Source: Streptomyces sp. NRRL S-118 (GTDB lineage: Bacteria; Actinomycetota; Actinomycetes; Streptomycetales; Streptomycetaceae). From it: a DNA stretch of 64,000 nucleotides. Made by a program: the position numbers and the translations under genes. Location: assembly GCF_000716335.1 (NCBI RefSeq), contig NZ_KL591005.1, positions 154,717-218,716 on the forward strand. The letters run 5' to 3'. Of the stretch, positions 8,821-18,290 are shown in pieces; position 1 is the first letter of the stretch; each line of letters starts with the position of its first letter. The notes beneath the pieces are model-generated. The model saw only the letters and a list, made by a program, of their open reading frames with translations. It did no database searches and had not been told where the DNA came from.

Positions 8821-8838
8821 GCGCCCGGATCCTCCGTG

Positions 8839-11800
8839 TCAGGCCTTGCGGGCGCGGGCCGCCGTCTTCTTCGCCGTGGCGGTCTTGGCCGTGGACGTCT
8901 TGGCCGCGGCCGCCTTCGCCGTCGTCGTCCTGACCGTGGCCGTCTTGCGCGCCACGCCGTCCGCCGCCGCGGTCTTCTTGGCCGCGCGCTTGCGCGCCGC
9001 CGGAACCGTCGGCGTCGCGTCGCTGATCCGCTCGGCGTCGAGGATGTCGCGCAGGAACTTGCCGGTGTGGCTGGCCGGGACGGCCGCGACCTGCTCCGGA
9101 GTTCCCTCGGCGACGACGAGACCACCGCCGCTGCCGCCCTCGGGCCCCATGTCGACAACCCAGTCGGCCGTCTTGATCACATCGAGGTTGTGCTCGATGA
9201 CGATCACCGAGTTGCCCTTGTCGACGAGGTTGGACAGCACCTTGATCAGCTTCGAGATGTCCTCGAAGTGCAGACCCGTCGTGGGCTCGTCCAGCACGTA
9301 CACGGTCCGGCCCGTGGACCGCTTCTGCAGCTCGGAGGCGAGCTTCACGCGCTGCGCCTCTCCGCCGGAGAGTGTCGGCGCCGACTGGCCCAGCCGGACG
9401 TAGCCGAGGCCGACCTCGGTGAGGGTCCGCAGATGGCGCGCGATCGTCGGGACGGCCTCGAAGAAGCCCAGGGCCTCCTCGATCGGCATGTCCAGCACCT
9501 CGGCGATGGACTTGCCCTTGTAGTGGACCTCCAGGGTCTCCCGGTTGTAGCGCGCCCCGTGGCAGACCTCGCAGGGGACGTACACGTCCGGGAGGAAGTT
9601 CATCTCGATCTTGATCGTGCCGTCGCCCGAGCAGTTCTCGCAGCGGCCGCCCTTGACGTTGAAGGAGAAGCGTCCCGGCAGGTAGCCGCGGACCTTCGCC
9701 TCCATCGTCTCGGCGAACAGCTTGCGCACGTGGTCGAAGACGCCGGTGTACGTCGCCGGGTTGGACCGCGGGGTGCGGCCGATGGGCGACTGGTCGACGT
9801 GCACGACCTTGTCGACCAGGTCGTCGCCGTCCACGCGCGTGTGGCGCCCCGGAACGGACCTGGCGCCGTTCAGCTCGCGTGCCAGGTGCGTGTACAGGAT
9901 GTCGTTGACCAGGGTCGACTTGCCGGAGCCGGACACACCGGTGACCGCCGTGAGGACGCCGAGCGGGAAGGAGACGTCGATGTCCCGCAGGTTGTTCTCC
10001 CGGGCGCCGTGCACCGTCAGCCGCCGGGACGGGTCCACCGGCCGCCGCACCTCCGGCGTCGGGATGGACCGCTTCCCGGACAGGTACTGCCCGGTCATCG
10101 ACTCCTTGTTGCTGAGCAGCTGCTTCAACGGGCCGGAGTGGACGACCTTGCCGCCGTGCTCACCGGCGCCCGGACCGATGTCCACGACCCAGTCGGCGAC
10201 CTTGATGGTGTCCTCGTCGTGCTCGACGACGATGAGCGTGTTGCCCATGTCGCGCAGCCGTACCAGCGTCTCGATGAGCCGGTGGTTGTCGCGCTGGTGG
10301 AGGCCGATGGACGGCTCGTCCAGGACGTACAGCACGCCCACCAGGCCGGAGCCGATCTGGGTGGCGAGGCGGATGCGCTGGGCCTCGCCGCCGGAGAGGG
10401 TGCCGGCGGCGCGGTTCAGCGAGAGGTAGTCCAGGCCCACGTCGACCAGGAAGCGCAGCCGCTCGTTGACCTCCTTCAGCACCCGCTCGGCGATCTTCTT
10501 GTCCCGGGCGTTCAGCGTGAGCCGGCCGAGGAACTCGGCGCACTCGCTGATGGACATCGCCGAGACCTCGGCGATGGACTTGTCCATGATCGTGACGGCG
10601 AGCACGATCGGCTTGAGGCGGGTGCCCTCACAGGTGGGGCAGGGCACCTCGCGCATGTACCCCTCGAAGCGCTCACGGCTGGAGTCGCTCTCGGCCTCGC
10701 TGTGCCGCCGCTTGACGAAGGAAACGGCCCCCTCGAAGGCCGGTGTGGTGTACGCCCGCTCCCTGCCGTACCGGTTGCGGTAGCGGACCTCCACCTGGGT
10801 CCGGTGGCCGTACAGCAGCGCCTTCTTGGCACGGGCCGGCAGCCCGGCCCAGGGGATGTCGGTGCGGAAGCCGAGGGCCTGCGCCAGCCCGCCGATCAGC
10901 CGGCCGAAGTACTCCTTGGTGTGGCCGTGCGACCACGGGTGGATGGCCCCCTCGTCGAGGGAGCGCTCCTCGTCCGGGACGATGAGCTCGGGGTCGACCT
11001 CCATGCGCGTACCGATGCCGGTGCAGTCGGGGCAGGCGCCGAACGGCGAGTTGAAGGAGAAGGAGCGGGGCTCCAGCTCCTCGAAGGACAGGTCGTCGTA
11101 CGGGCAGTACAGGTGCTCCGAGTACATCCGCTCGCGCTCGGGGTCGTCCTCGGGGAGGTCGACGAAGTCGAGCACGACCATGCCGCCGGACAGCCCCAGC
11201 GCGGTCTCGACGGAGTCGGTGAGCCGGCGCTTGGCGCTGTCCTTCACCGTCAGGCGGTCGACGACCACCTCGATGGTGTGCTTCTCCTGCTTCTTCAGGG
11301 CCGGCGGCTCGGCGAGGTGGATGGTCTGCCCGTCCACCCGGGCCCGGCTGTAGCCCTTGGTCTGGAGGTCGGCGAAGAGGTCGACGAACTCGCCCTTGCG
11401 CTCGCGCACCAGTGGCGAGAGCACCTGGAAACGGCTGCCCTCGGGCAGCTCCAGCACCTTGTCGACGATGGCCTGCGGCGACTGGCGCGAGATGGGGCGG
11501 CGGCACTCGGGGCAGTGCGGCTTGCCGATGCGCGCGAAGAGCAGGCGCAGGTAGTCGTACACCTCGGTGATGGTGCCGACGGTGGAGCGGGGGTTGCGCG
11601 AGGTCGACTTCTGGTCGATCGAGACGGCCGGCGAGAGGCCCTCGATGAAGTCGACGTCCGGCTTGTCCATCTGGCCGAGGAACTGCCGGGCGTACGAGGA
11701 GAGCGACTCGACATAGCGGCGCTGCCCCTCGGCGAAGATCGTGTCGAACGCGAGGGACGACTTGCCCGACCCCGAGAGCCCGGTGAAGACGATGAGGGAG

Positions 11801-11874
11801 TCGCGCGGGAGGTCGAGCGAGACGTTCTTCAGGTTGTGCTCTCGCGCGCCACGGACGATGAGACGGTCGGCCAC
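8839..11874 (-). CDS. uvrA: UvrABC system protein A with histone-like C-terminal tail
   Basis: UvrA is the damage-recognising ABC-type ATPase of excision repair. From the GTG at 11874 it is 1011 aa. It has two ABC modules: Walker [13 protein letters not shown] near residue 30 and [12 protein letters not shown] near residue 645, and LSGGEAQR signatures in both halves. The zinc modules [11 protein letters not shown] and CENCSGDG are present. About 60 C-terminal residues beyond the conserved core are rich in Lys, Ala and Thr ([38 protein letters not shown]), like the tails of actinobacterial histone-like proteins. The GTG is favoured because homology begins exactly there ([17 protein letters not shown]). 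The longer frame from 11970 has no family match. No PafBC motif is visible upstream. Confidence 0.96.
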   Translation of the reverse strand: MADRLIVRGAREHNLKNVSLDLPRDSLIVFTGLSGSGKSSLAFDTIFAEGQRRYVESLSSYARQFLGQMDKPDVDFIEGLSPAVSIDQKSTSRNPRSTVGTITEVYDYLRLLFARIGKPHCPECRRPISRQSPQAIVDKVLELPEGSRFQVLSPLVRERKGEFVDLFADLQTKGYSRARVDGQTIHLAEPPALKKQEKHTIEVVVDRLTVKDSAKRRLTDSVETALGLSGGMVVLDFVDLPEDDPERERMYSEHLYCPYDDLSFEELEPRSFSFNSPFGACPDCTGIGTRMEVDPELIVPDEERSLDEGAIHPWSHGHTKEYFGRLIGGLAQALGFRTDIPWAGLPARAKKALLYGHRTQVEVRYRNRYGRERAYTTPAFEGAVSFVKRRHSEAESDSSRERFEGYMREVPCPTCEGTRLKPIVLAVTIMDKSIAEVSAMSISECAEFLGRLTLNARDKKIAERVLKEVNERLRFLVDVGLDYLSLNRAAGTLSGGEAQRIRLATQIGSGLVGVLYVLDEPSIGLHQRDNHRLIETLVRLRDMGNTLIVVEHDEDTIKVADWVVDIGPGAGEHGGKVVHSGPLKQLLSNKESMTGQYLSGKRSIPTPEVRRPVDPSRRLTVHGARENNLRDIDVSFPLGVLTAVTGVSGSGKSTLVNDILYTHLARELNGARSVPGRHTRVDGDDLVDKVVHVDQSPIGRTPRSNPATYTGVFDHVRKLFAETMEAKVRGYLPGRFSFNVKGGRCENCSGDGTIKIEMNFLPDVYVPCEVCHGARYNRETLEVHYKGKSIAEVLDMPIEEALGFFEAVPTIARHLRTLTEVGLGYVRLGQSAPTLSGGEAQRVKLASELQKRSTGRTVYVLDEPTTGLHFEDISKLIKVLSNLVDKGNSVIVIEHNLDVIKTADWVVDMGPEGGSGGGLVVAEGTPEQVAAVPASHTGKFLRDILDAERISDATPTVPAARKRAAKKTAAADGVARKTATVRTTTAKAAAAKTSTAKTATAKKTAARARKA

Positions 11875-11901
11875 GCCGGTCCGCACCTTTCTTGAGAGAA
11901 G

Positions 11902-11918
11902 CGGGGGCACAGCCCCCG
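11902..11918 (-). promoter_or_regulatory. Small hairpin in the uvrA leader
   Basis: CGGGGGC and GCCCCCG form a perfect 7-bp stem with a 3-nt loop, 28 nt before the uvrA start. It could modulate translation or act as an attenuator; nothing else supports a role. Confidence 0.3.
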
Positions 11919-12068
11919 TCCCAGACTCTTCAAGCCTACGGGGGGCCGCCAAATGGATGGATGCCTGCATTCAAGGATGCCTCCACCGAGCGTATAGCAC
12001 GCGCATTCGATTTACGGCCGCGCTCTGCCACCTTCACCCGATCGTGTGGCGCCGCTAGGGTCAGCAGC

Positions 12069-12752
12069 ATGATCGACCACGCGCATGACCTGGCCTCCGT
12101 ACGCGAGGCGACCGACCGGCTCCTCAGTGCAGCCGCCTCTCTCGACAACGCGGCCGTCGCCGAGCCGTCACGGCTGCCGGGCTGGACCCGCGGGCACGTC
12201 CTCGCCCACCTGGCACGCAATGCCGACGCCCTCGTGAACGTCCTCAAGGGCCGTCCCATGTACCTCAGCGGCGAGGCGCGCGACGCCGACATCGAGCGCG
12301 ACGCCCCGCGCCCGCTCGCCGCCCAGCTCGACGACGTACGCGACAGTGCGGCCCGCTTCCAGGCCGCGAGCGAGGTTCCGGCCGACTGGAGCCGCACGGT
12401 CGAGCTCCGCAACGGCGTGACCGACCGGGCCGCCCGGATCCCCTTCCGCCGCCTCGTCGAGGTGGAGCTGCACCATGTCGACCTCGGCATCGGCTACGAG
12501 CTCGAAGACCTGCCGAAGGAGTTCACGGAGCGCGAGATCGCGTTCCTCGCCGACCGCTTCTCCGGCAACCCGGCCGTCCCGCCGACCCTGCTGCTGACGG
12601 CCGGCCAGGAATGGCGCACGGGCGGATCCGGCGGCGGCGAGGTGACCGTCTCCGGACCGGCGGCGGACCTGCTGGGCTGGCTCGCGGGCCGCCGGGACGG
12701 GGCCGCCCTCGATGTCTCGGGTCCCGCTCTCCCGGCGCTTCCCCCGCTATAG
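12069..12752 (+). CDS. Maleylpyruvate isomerase-family mycothiol-dependent enzyme
   Basis: A 227 aa DinB-like protein of the mycothiol-dependent maleylpyruvate isomerase family. The metal-binding pattern is visible as a His in RGHVLAHLARNADAL (residues 43-57) and the pair in VEVELHHVDLGIGY (around residue 130). The N-terminal SRLPGWTRGH block is typical. Members use mycothiol as cofactor, either for gentisate-pathway isomerisation or for thiol transfer and detoxification. With no aromatic-degradation genes nearby, a specific substrate cannot be given. The next gene starts 9 nt after the stop, so the two form an operon with the metallo-hydrolase. Confidence 0.85.
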   Translation: MIDHAHDLASVREATDRLLSAAASLDNAAVAEPSRLPGWTRGHVLAHLARNADALVNVLKGRPMYLSGEARDADIERDAPRPLAAQLDDVRDSAARFQAASEVPADWSRTVELRNGVTDRAARIPFRRLVEVELHHVDLGIGYELEDLPKEFTEREIAFLADRFSGNPAVPPTLLLTAGQEWRTGGSGGGEVTVSGPAADLLGWLAGRRDGAALDVSGPALPALPPL

Positions 12753-12761
12753 GCTGGTGCC

Positions 12762-13418
12762 ATGACGTACAGCGGAGTGGTCAAGGTCGGCGGGCCCGCC
12801 GATGTGCACGAGCTGGCGGACCTGATCATCTCCAAGGTCGCCGTCGGGCCGATGGACAACAACGCCTACCTGCTCCGCTGCCGCACCACAGGGGAACAGC
12901 TGCTGATCGACGCGGCGAACGAGCCGCGAACCCTGCTGCGGCTGATCGGTGACGACGGCATCGCCTCCGTCGTCACCACCCACCGCCACCCCGATCACTG
13001 GCAGGCGCTCGGCGAGGTGGTGGCGGCCACCGGCGCCCGTACCCACGCCGGGCGGTACGACGCCGAGGGCATCCCCGTCCCGACGGACGTACCCGTCGAG
13101 GACGGGGACACGATCCGGGTGGGCCGGGTGGAGCTGACGGCCCGCCGGATGGTGGGGCACACCCCCGGCTCGATCGTCCTGGTCTACGACGACCCGCACG
13201 GTCACCCGCACGTCTTCACCGGCGACTGCCTCTTCCCGGGCGGCGTCGGCAACACGCGCAAGGACCCCGACGCCTTCGCCAGCCTGATCCGGGACGTCGA
13301 GACGAAGCTGTTCGACGCGCTGCCCGACGAAGCCTGGGTCTACCCGGGGCACGGCAAGGACACCACGCTGGGTGACGAGCGCCCGCATCTGCCGGAGTGG
13401 CGCGAACGCGGCTGGTGA
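12762..13418 (+). CDS. MBL-fold metallo-hydrolase
   Basis: A 218 aa metallo-beta-lactamase-fold hydrolase. The zinc motif THRHPDHW (HxHxDH) is near residue 69. Further ligands fit GHTPGSIV (around 130), FTGDCLF (around 150) and PGHGKDT near the C-terminus, a glyoxalase-II-like arrangement. It follows the mycothiol-dependent enzyme gene by 9 nt, and the pairing suggests hydrolysis of a thioester or thiol conjugate formed by that enzyme (inference). Confidence 0.88.
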   Translation: MTYSGVVKVGGPADVHELADLIISKVAVGPMDNNAYLLRCRTTGEQLLIDAANEPRTLLRLIGDDGIASVVTTHRHPDHWQALGEVVAATGARTHAGRYDAEGIPVPTDVPVEDGDTIRVGRVELTARRMVGHTPGSIVLVYDDPHGHPHVFTGDCLFPGGVGNTRKDPDAFASLIRDVETKLFDALPDEAWVYPGHGKDTTLGDERPHLPEWRERGW

Positions 13419-13489
13419 GCGCACGCGCCACATCGGTGTGCTTCCGTGCGCTCCCGTAACCCCCGCGCACGCCGGGTAGTTGGCGCGGC

Positions 13490-14827
13490 ATGCGCCCACG
13501 TCATAATCCTTCCGCACCGCCCTCGGGGCGGTCACCGTCCATGAGACGGCTCGCCGCGGCCTCGCTCGCCGGGACCGCTGTCGAGTTCTACGACTTCTTC
13601 GTCTACGGGACGGCCGCCGCGCTGGTCCTGGGTCCTCTGTTCTTTCCCACCTTCTCGCCCGTCGCCGGCACTCTGGCGGCGTTCGGCACCTTTGCGATCG
13701 GTTTTCTTTCACGCCCGCTCGGGTCTGTTGTTTTCGGACACATCGGTGATCGGTACGGGCGACGTCCGGTCATGTTCGCCTCCCTCCTGCTGACGGGCGC
13801 CGCGACGGTCGCGGTCGGCTGCGTGCCGTCGTACGCGACGCTGGGCGTGGCCGCCCCCGTCCTCCTGCTCGTGCTGCGGTTCCTGCAGGGCCTCGGGCTC
13901 GGCGGCGAGTGGGGCGGAGCGGTGCTGCTGACGGCCGAGCACGCGCCGGCGCACCGGCGGGCGCTGTGGTCCAGCTTTCCCCAGGTCGGGCCCGCGGTCG
14001 GGTTCCTGCTCGCGAACGGGGTGATGCTGGCACTGTCGACCGTGCTGAGCGACGCCCAGTTCCGGGAGTGGGGGTGGCGCGTTCCGTTCTGGGCGGCCGG
14101 GCTGCTGGCCGCCGGCGGTCTGCTGCTGCGCAGCTCGCTGGAGGAGACTCCGCAGTTCCGTGACCTGGCGGAGACCGGCACGCGGGCGAACGCCCCGTTG
14201 GTGGAGGTGGCCCGCGACCACTGGAGGCTGGTGCTGCTGACGGCCGGCGCACTGGCCGTCGGGTACGCGATCTTCTACGCGGTGTCCACCTGGGCGCTGG
14301 CGTACGGCACGGAGCAGCTCGGCGTGAGCCGTACGGTGATGCTCGTCTGCATCATGGCGGCGGTGGCCGTCAAGGGTGTGGCGACGCCGTTCGCGGCCAT
14401 GTTGGGCGACCGCTACGGGCGGCGGCCGCTGTGTCTCGCGGGGTGCGCGGCCGCGGCACTGTGGATGTTCCCGATGGTGGCGTTGCTGCACACGGCGCAG
14501 CCGCTGCTGATGTTCCTCGGGTTCACGGGCGCGCTGCTCGCGTTCATCACCATGTTCGCGGTGGTCGCGGCGTACCTTCCGGAGCTGTACGAGCCGAGGG
14601 TGCGGTGCACCGGCGCGGCCGTCGGTTACAACCTGGCGGGGGTGCTGGGCGGTGCGCTGACGCCGATCGTGGCGACGGCGGCCACGGCGGGCGGTACGGG
14701 GGCGCCCTGGGGTGTGGCGACGTATCTGACAGCCATCGCGCTGCTCAGTCTCGCCTGTTTCGCCCTGCTCCCGGAGACCCTGCCCAAGCCGGTGGCCGAA
14801 CCGGTCAAGGAGTCGGCGGCCGTGTGA
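13490..14827 (+). CDS. MFS transporter, metabolite:H+ symporter (MHS) type
   Basis: A 445 aa, 12-TM major facilitator. The opening AGTAVEFYDFFVYGTAAALV and the inter-helix motif GHIGDRYGRRPVM are diagnostic of the MHS subfamily (proline/betaine, shikimate, dicarboxylate symporters). A second GDRYGRRP motif follows helix 8, as expected. An amphipathic loop (EETPQFRDLAETGTR) separates the halves. ATG 13490 leads into a short polar tail before TM1. Substrate unknown. It is convergent with terC, with a hairpin between. Confidence 0.88.
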   Translation: MRPRHNPSAPPSGRSPSMRRLAAASLAGTAVEFYDFFVYGTAAALVLGPLFFPTFSPVAGTLAAFGTFAIGFLSRPLGSVVFGHIGDRYGRRPVMFASLLLTGAATVAVGCVPSYATLGVAAPVLLLVLRFLQGLGLGGEWGGAVLLTAEHAPAHRRALWSSFPQVGPAVGFLLANGVMLALSTVLSDAQFREWGWRVPFWAAGLLAAGGLLLRSSLEETPQFRDLAETGTRANAPLVEVARDHWRLVLLTAGALAVGYAIFYAVSTWALAYGTEQLGVSRTVMLVCIMAAVAVKGVATPFAAMLGDRYGRRPLCLAGCAAAALWMFPMVALLHTAQPLLMFLGFTGALLAFITMFAVVAAYLPELYEPRVRCTGAAVGYNLAGVLGGALTPIVATAATAGGTGAPWGVATYLTAIALLSLACFALLPETLPKPVAEPVKESAAV

Positions 14828-14850
14828 GACGGGCCGTGGCCGCGGACGGA

Positions 14851-14894
14851 CGCCGGCCGGCGCGGGTCGCCATGCGAGCCCGCACCGGCCGGGT
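14851..14894. terminator. Hairpin between convergent MHS transporter and terC genes
   Basis: An imperfect inverted repeat, CGCCGGCCGGCGCGGG (14851 onward) against CCCGCACCGGCCGG (14879 onward), could end transcription from both sides. Confidence 0.5.
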
Positions 14895-14919
14895 GCCGCC
14901 CTCCGGACGGCGGGGGCCG

Positions 14920-15918
14920 TCAGGCCCCGATGCTGTCCTTCGAGGTCTTCCCTGCGGCCTCGGCCGCCTCGCGCTCGGCCTGCTTCCTCGACGCGATCAG
15001 GCTGGTGATCGTCGTGACGATCAGCACGGCGCAGATGAACCCCAGGGAGAACGGGATCGAGATCTCCGGGACGTGCACCCCCGACTCGTGCAGGGCGTGC
15101 AGCACCAGCTTCACACCGATGAAGCCGAGGATCACCGACAGGCCGTAGCTGAGGTGGACCAGCTTCTTCAGCAGACCGCCGATGAGGAAGTACAGCTGTC
15201 GCAGACCCATCAGCGCGAAGGCATTGGCCGTGAAGACGATGTACGGGTCCTGCGTGAGGCCGAAGATCGCGGGGATGGAGTCCAGGGCGAACAGGACGTC
15301 CGTGGTGCCGATCGCGAGCATGACCACCATCAGCGGGGTCATGACGCGCTTGCCGTTGACGCGGATGAACAGCTTGGTGCCGTGGTAGCGGTCGGCGACG
15401 CCGAAGCGGTTCTCGATGGACTTCAGGAGGCGGTTCTCCTCGAACTCCTCCTCCGGCTCGTCGGCCCGTGCCTCCTGGATGAGCTTCCAGGCGGTGTAGA
15501 TCAGGAACGCGCCGAACAGGTAGAAGACCCACGCGAAGTTGGCGATGATCGCGGCACCGGCGGCGATGAAGATGGCGCGCAGGACCAGGGCGATCAGCAC
15601 ACCGATGAGCAGCACCCGCTGCTGCAGGTGGGTCGGCACCGCGAACTTCGCCATGATCAGGACGAAGACGAAGAGGTTGTCGACGCTGAGCGACTTCTCG
15701 GTGATGAAGCCGGCGAAGAACTCGCCGGACGCCTGGCTCTCGCCGAAGGCCAGCAGGCCCAGGCCGAACAGGGCGGCGAGAACGATCCAGACGACCGTCC
15801 AGATTCCGGCTTCCTTGACCGACACGTCATGGGGCTTGCGCCCGATGAAGAAGTCGACCGCGATCAGGGCGGACAGACCAAGAATGGTCGCCACCCACAG
15901 GGTCATCGAAACGTCCAC
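14920..15918 (-). CDS. terC: TerC-family membrane protein, probable Mn2+ exporter
   Basis: A 332 aa TerC/Alx-family integral membrane protein with about nine hydrophobic segments. Family markers are VDFFIGRKPHDVS near residue 21, EKSLSVDNLFVFVLIM (around 75) and the internal repeat ALDSIPAIFGLTQDP (around 210), whose acidic residues are the proposed metal ligands. Homologues (E. coli Alx, B. subtilis MeeF/MeeY) export or insert Mn2+; tellurite resistance is the historical name. It starts at GTG 15918, with GGAGG 4 nt upstream, behind a manganese riboswitch whose P1 can compete with that Shine-Dalgarno. Two TerD-family genes lie upstream. The riboswitch makes manganese homeostasis the best assignment here. 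Confidence 0.93.
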   Translation of the reverse strand: MDVSMTLWVATILGLSALIAVDFFIGRKPHDVSVKEAGIWTVVWIVLAALFGLGLLAFGESQASGEFFAGFITEKSLSVDNLFVFVLIMAKFAVPTHLQQRVLLIGVLIALVLRAIFIAAGAAIIANFAWVFYLFGAFLIYTAWKLIQEARADEPEEEFEENRLLKSIENRFGVADRYHGTKLFIRVNGKRVMTPLMVVMLAIGTTDVLFALDSIPAIFGLTQDPYIVFTANAFALMGLRQLYFLIGGLLKKLVHLSYGLSVILGFIGVKLVLHALHESGVHVPEISIPFSLGFICAVLIVTTITSLIASRKQAEREAAEAAGKTSKDSIGA

Positions 15919-15960
15919 TGCGCCTCCGGCGTCGTACGGCTACTGATCAGCGTCGTCGCT

Positions 15961-16093
15961 GCCGGAGGTCTCTTCCACCCGGGGCCACCCGGTCGTTCTC
16001 ACCGGGCACCGCGCGGGCCGGCGCCCCGGGACCGGTCTCTGTCCGACCGTCCGTACTGACGGGCACGCCGCAGGTGGGAGTACTCCCCTCCGC
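15961..16093 (-). promoter_or_regulatory. yybP-ykoY manganese riboswitch controlling terC
   Basis: On the minus strand the leader holds the two conserved internal-loop elements of the Mn2+ riboswitch: GGGGAGTA directly after the 5' P1 strand CGGAGG (16088-16093), and AGACC directly before the 3' P1 strand CCTCCG (15962-15967). They are separated by G+C-rich helices. The 3' P1 strand CCTCCGGC (15961-15968) is perfectly complementary to GCCGGAGG (15923-15930), the terC Shine-Dalgarno. With Mn2+, P1 closes and frees the ribosome site; without it, the same strand can hide it. The motif, position and target family all agree. Confidence 0.78.
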
Positions 16094-16100
16094 GCAAAGA

Positions 16101-16130
16101 ACAGTACCGCAAAGACCAAAGAAAGGTAAA
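16101..16130 (-). promoter_or_regulatory. Probable terC promoter
   Basis: TTTACC (16125-16130), 18 bp, TACTGT (16101-16106) on the minus strand. Transcription start would fall about 7 nt on, at the first base of the riboswitch P1. The surrounding 16093-16155 is unusually A+T-rich for this genome. Confidence 0.5.
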
Positions 16131-16162
16131 GGGGACGGTAAAGACAACACCAAATGGGCAGG

Positions 16163-18142
16163 TCAGCGGCGCCAGTTGGTGCGCGCTGCCACGATCTGGG
16201 ACAGCACGTGCCGCAGGATGTCGCTGCCCTCCGGGACACGGGGCGGCTCGTACGTCCAGGCGTGTCCGACCCAGGGATCGGCGAGGTGGTCGTCGGGGAC
16301 GGGCGTGACCCGCAGCAGCGCCCGCCACAGCGGGTCGAGCACCGGGCCGTAGGCGCCGGCGTCCTCCCGGTCCGCGATCATCAGCAGGTGCACCCCCACG
16401 GCCGGGCCTTCGTCGGCGAGGTAGCGCAGCTGGTTGACGGTGCGGTCGTCGAAGCCGTGCGGGAAGTCGTTGACGATCAGCAGCTGCTCCGACTGGTCGA
16501 GGCCGGGCGGCAGCGCGTCCGCCGCACCGCCGCGCACCGCCATCTGCACCAGGTCGACACGCTCCGTGAGCCGGCCGAGAACCGCGGCGACTCCCCCGGC
16601 GCCGGTCGCCACGGGCCCCGCCAGGACGCCGGTGTCGGTCAGCGGCGCCAGCGAGGCGGCCGCCGTACCCGCCGGGTCGACGGCGTGGACCGTGTACTCG
16701 CCGACCGGATGGACCGCGACGAGCCGCGCGGCCAGGGACACGGCCGTGTCCATGGCGAGCCGGCGGAGTTCGGCGTCGTCCGTCCCGGCCGCCGCCTGTG
16801 AGCCGGAACGCCCGCTGTCCACCCACAGGCCGCGCTGCAGCGGCAGCCGCATCAGCATGGGGATGCGCAGCTCGGGGCTCTCCGGCAGCCGGAGGTCACC
16901 CAGGCGCAGGGCCATCGGAGCCTCCGTGGGGACGCGGTAGGCGTGCCAGGCGGGGTTGTCCCAGCCCGCGAAGGCCGGCGGCAGGGCCGGCTCCACGACC
17001 TGCGACTCGGCGGTGAGCTGCGCCAGGTCGCGGTCGAGTGCCTCGCGCGCCCGGGCCGTCAGCTCCTCGAACTTGGCCCGGGCCGCGGCGCGGGCCTCGT
17101 CACCCGCCGTGCCGATGCGGCTGCGCGGGTCGGACAGGACGCGGTCGAGCTCCTGGTCCATCCGCGACTCCGCGAAGTCCACGGCGCTGCGGTAGGCGGC
17201 GGTGGTGCGCGCCAGGTCCTCGAACATGCCCCACACCTGGTTGTACAGGCGCTCGTCCATGGTCCAGCCGCTCGCGTCACCGGCCACCGGCGCGGCCGGC
17301 CGGCCGGGCGGGGCGGCCGGCGGCGGGGACGGCGGGGCGGCGGGCCTGCGACGCGGGTGCGTGTAGTCGACCGGTCCGCCGGACACCGCCGGCTGCGGGG
17401 GCGCGTCCGACGGCACCTGTTCCGGACGCTGCACGGGCCCGGTGGACGGCAGCGAGGGGCCCGGGACGGGAGGGGTGGGGGGCGCGGTGGCGTCCGCCGG
17501 TGCGCCGACGCCGGACGCGGCCAGCGGCGCACCACGGCGTACCCGGTCGCCTTCGGCGGTCCGGGGCGGGGGCGCGGCGACGGCGCGGTTCATGCCGTGC
17601 GCGACGGCTTCGTGGATGGTTCCGGCGAGCTCGGCGGCCTGGCTCAGGCCCTGGTCGGCGAGCATGGCGGTGAGCCCGCCCGCGTACCCCTGCCCGACGG
17701 CACGGACCTTCCAGGCCCCCTGGCGGCGGTAGAGCTCCAGAGCCGCGACGGCGGACTCGCTGTCGAGGCCGGTGATGGTGTACTGCGCGACACCGGTGCC
17801 GTCGAGACCGGTGACCGCGACGAAGGGGGCAGGGAGGGCGCCGAAGCGGTCGGGGCCGCCGACGCCCACGGGGAGGGCGAGGAGCAGCGTGACCCGGTGC
17901 ACGGCGGCCGGCAGGGCGTCCAGGTCGACGGCCAGCCGGTGCTCGGCGGCGGCCTGCCGGGAGACCTCCAGCCCGGGCAGCGCGGGCGCGCCGGGGTGGG
18001 CGACCCACTCGACGCCGTGGACCCTTCCGTCCTGGTCGCCGAGCGTGGCACCGGCCATGACCGGTTCGCCGGCCGACACCCGGATCTCGAGTCGGGTGTG
18101 GGGCAGGAGGTGGTTCTGCCCCCGGACCAGCTCGGCCGTCAT
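16163..18142 (-). CDS. TerD-domain protein fused to FtsK-like ATPase-fold domain without P-loop
   Basis: A 659 aa two-part protein. Residues 1-190 form a TerD-like calcium-binding jelly-roll domain (GATLGDQDGRVHGVEWV and the VAALELYRRQGAWKVRAVGQGY strand near 150-170). A Pro-rich linker (about 200-275) and a coiled-coil segment (MDERLYNQVWGMFEDLARTT onward) follow. The C-terminal 280 residues run like an FtsK/SpoIIIE ATPase: a VHAVDPAGT strand, a LLIVNDFPHGF Walker-B-like strand and GPAVGVHLLMIAD. However, the P-loop position reads WVDSGRSGS and has no GKS/T, so nucleotide hydrolysis is doubtful. It sits between terC and terD and probably belongs to the ter stress-sensing assembly. Confidence 0.75.
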   Translation of the reverse strand: MTAELVRGQNHLLPHTRLEIRVSAGEPVMAGATLGDQDGRVHGVEWVAHPGAPALPGLEVSRQAAAEHRLAVDLDALPAAVHRVTLLLALPVGVGGPDRFGALPAPFVAVTGLDGTGVAQYTITGLDSESAVAALELYRRQGAWKVRAVGQGYAGGLTAMLADQGLSQAAELAGTIHEAVAHGMNRAVAAPPPRTAEGDRVRRGAPLAASGVGAPADATAPPTPPVPGPSLPSTGPVQRPEQVPSDAPPQPAVSGGPVDYTHPRRRPAAPPSPPPAAPPGRPAAPVAGDASGWTMDERLYNQVWGMFEDLARTTAAYRSAVDFAESRMDQELDRVLSDPRSRIGTAGDEARAAARAKFEELTARAREALDRDLAQLTAESQVVEPALPPAFAGWDNPAWHAYRVPTEAPMALRLGDLRLPESPELRIPMLMRLPLQRGLWVDSGRSGSQAAAGTDDAELRRLAMDTAVSLAARLVAVHPVGEYTVHAVDPAGTAAASLAPLTDTGVLAGPVATGAGGVAAVLGRLTERVDLVQMAVRGGAADALPPGLDQSEQLLIVNDFPHGFDDRTVNQLRYLADEGPAVGVHLLMIADREDAGAYGPVLDPLWRALLRVTPVPDDHLADPWVGHAWTYEPPRVPEGSDILRHVLSQIVAARTNWRR

Positions 18143-18290
18143 CGCCTGTTTCCCCCTCGTGCTGCGGCAGCTGGACGCTGCGGCAGCTCCCGGGGCCGTG
18201 CCTCCGGGAGCTGCGGTCGGATACGGTGCCCGGCCCGTGGGTACGTCCCCGGACGGGCCCAGCGGACGCCCGCGGTTGCGGCCGGGCGGA

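Larger units (their letters stand above)
8422..8838. other. Gene-free spacer between DUF1326 gene and uvrA
   Basis: No credible coding frame is present. The 417 bp are extremely G+C-rich, with short repeated GGGxCCCG words, a 33-bp tandem duplication (8589-8653) and the uvrA terminator hairpin at the right-hand end. Confidence 0.6.
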
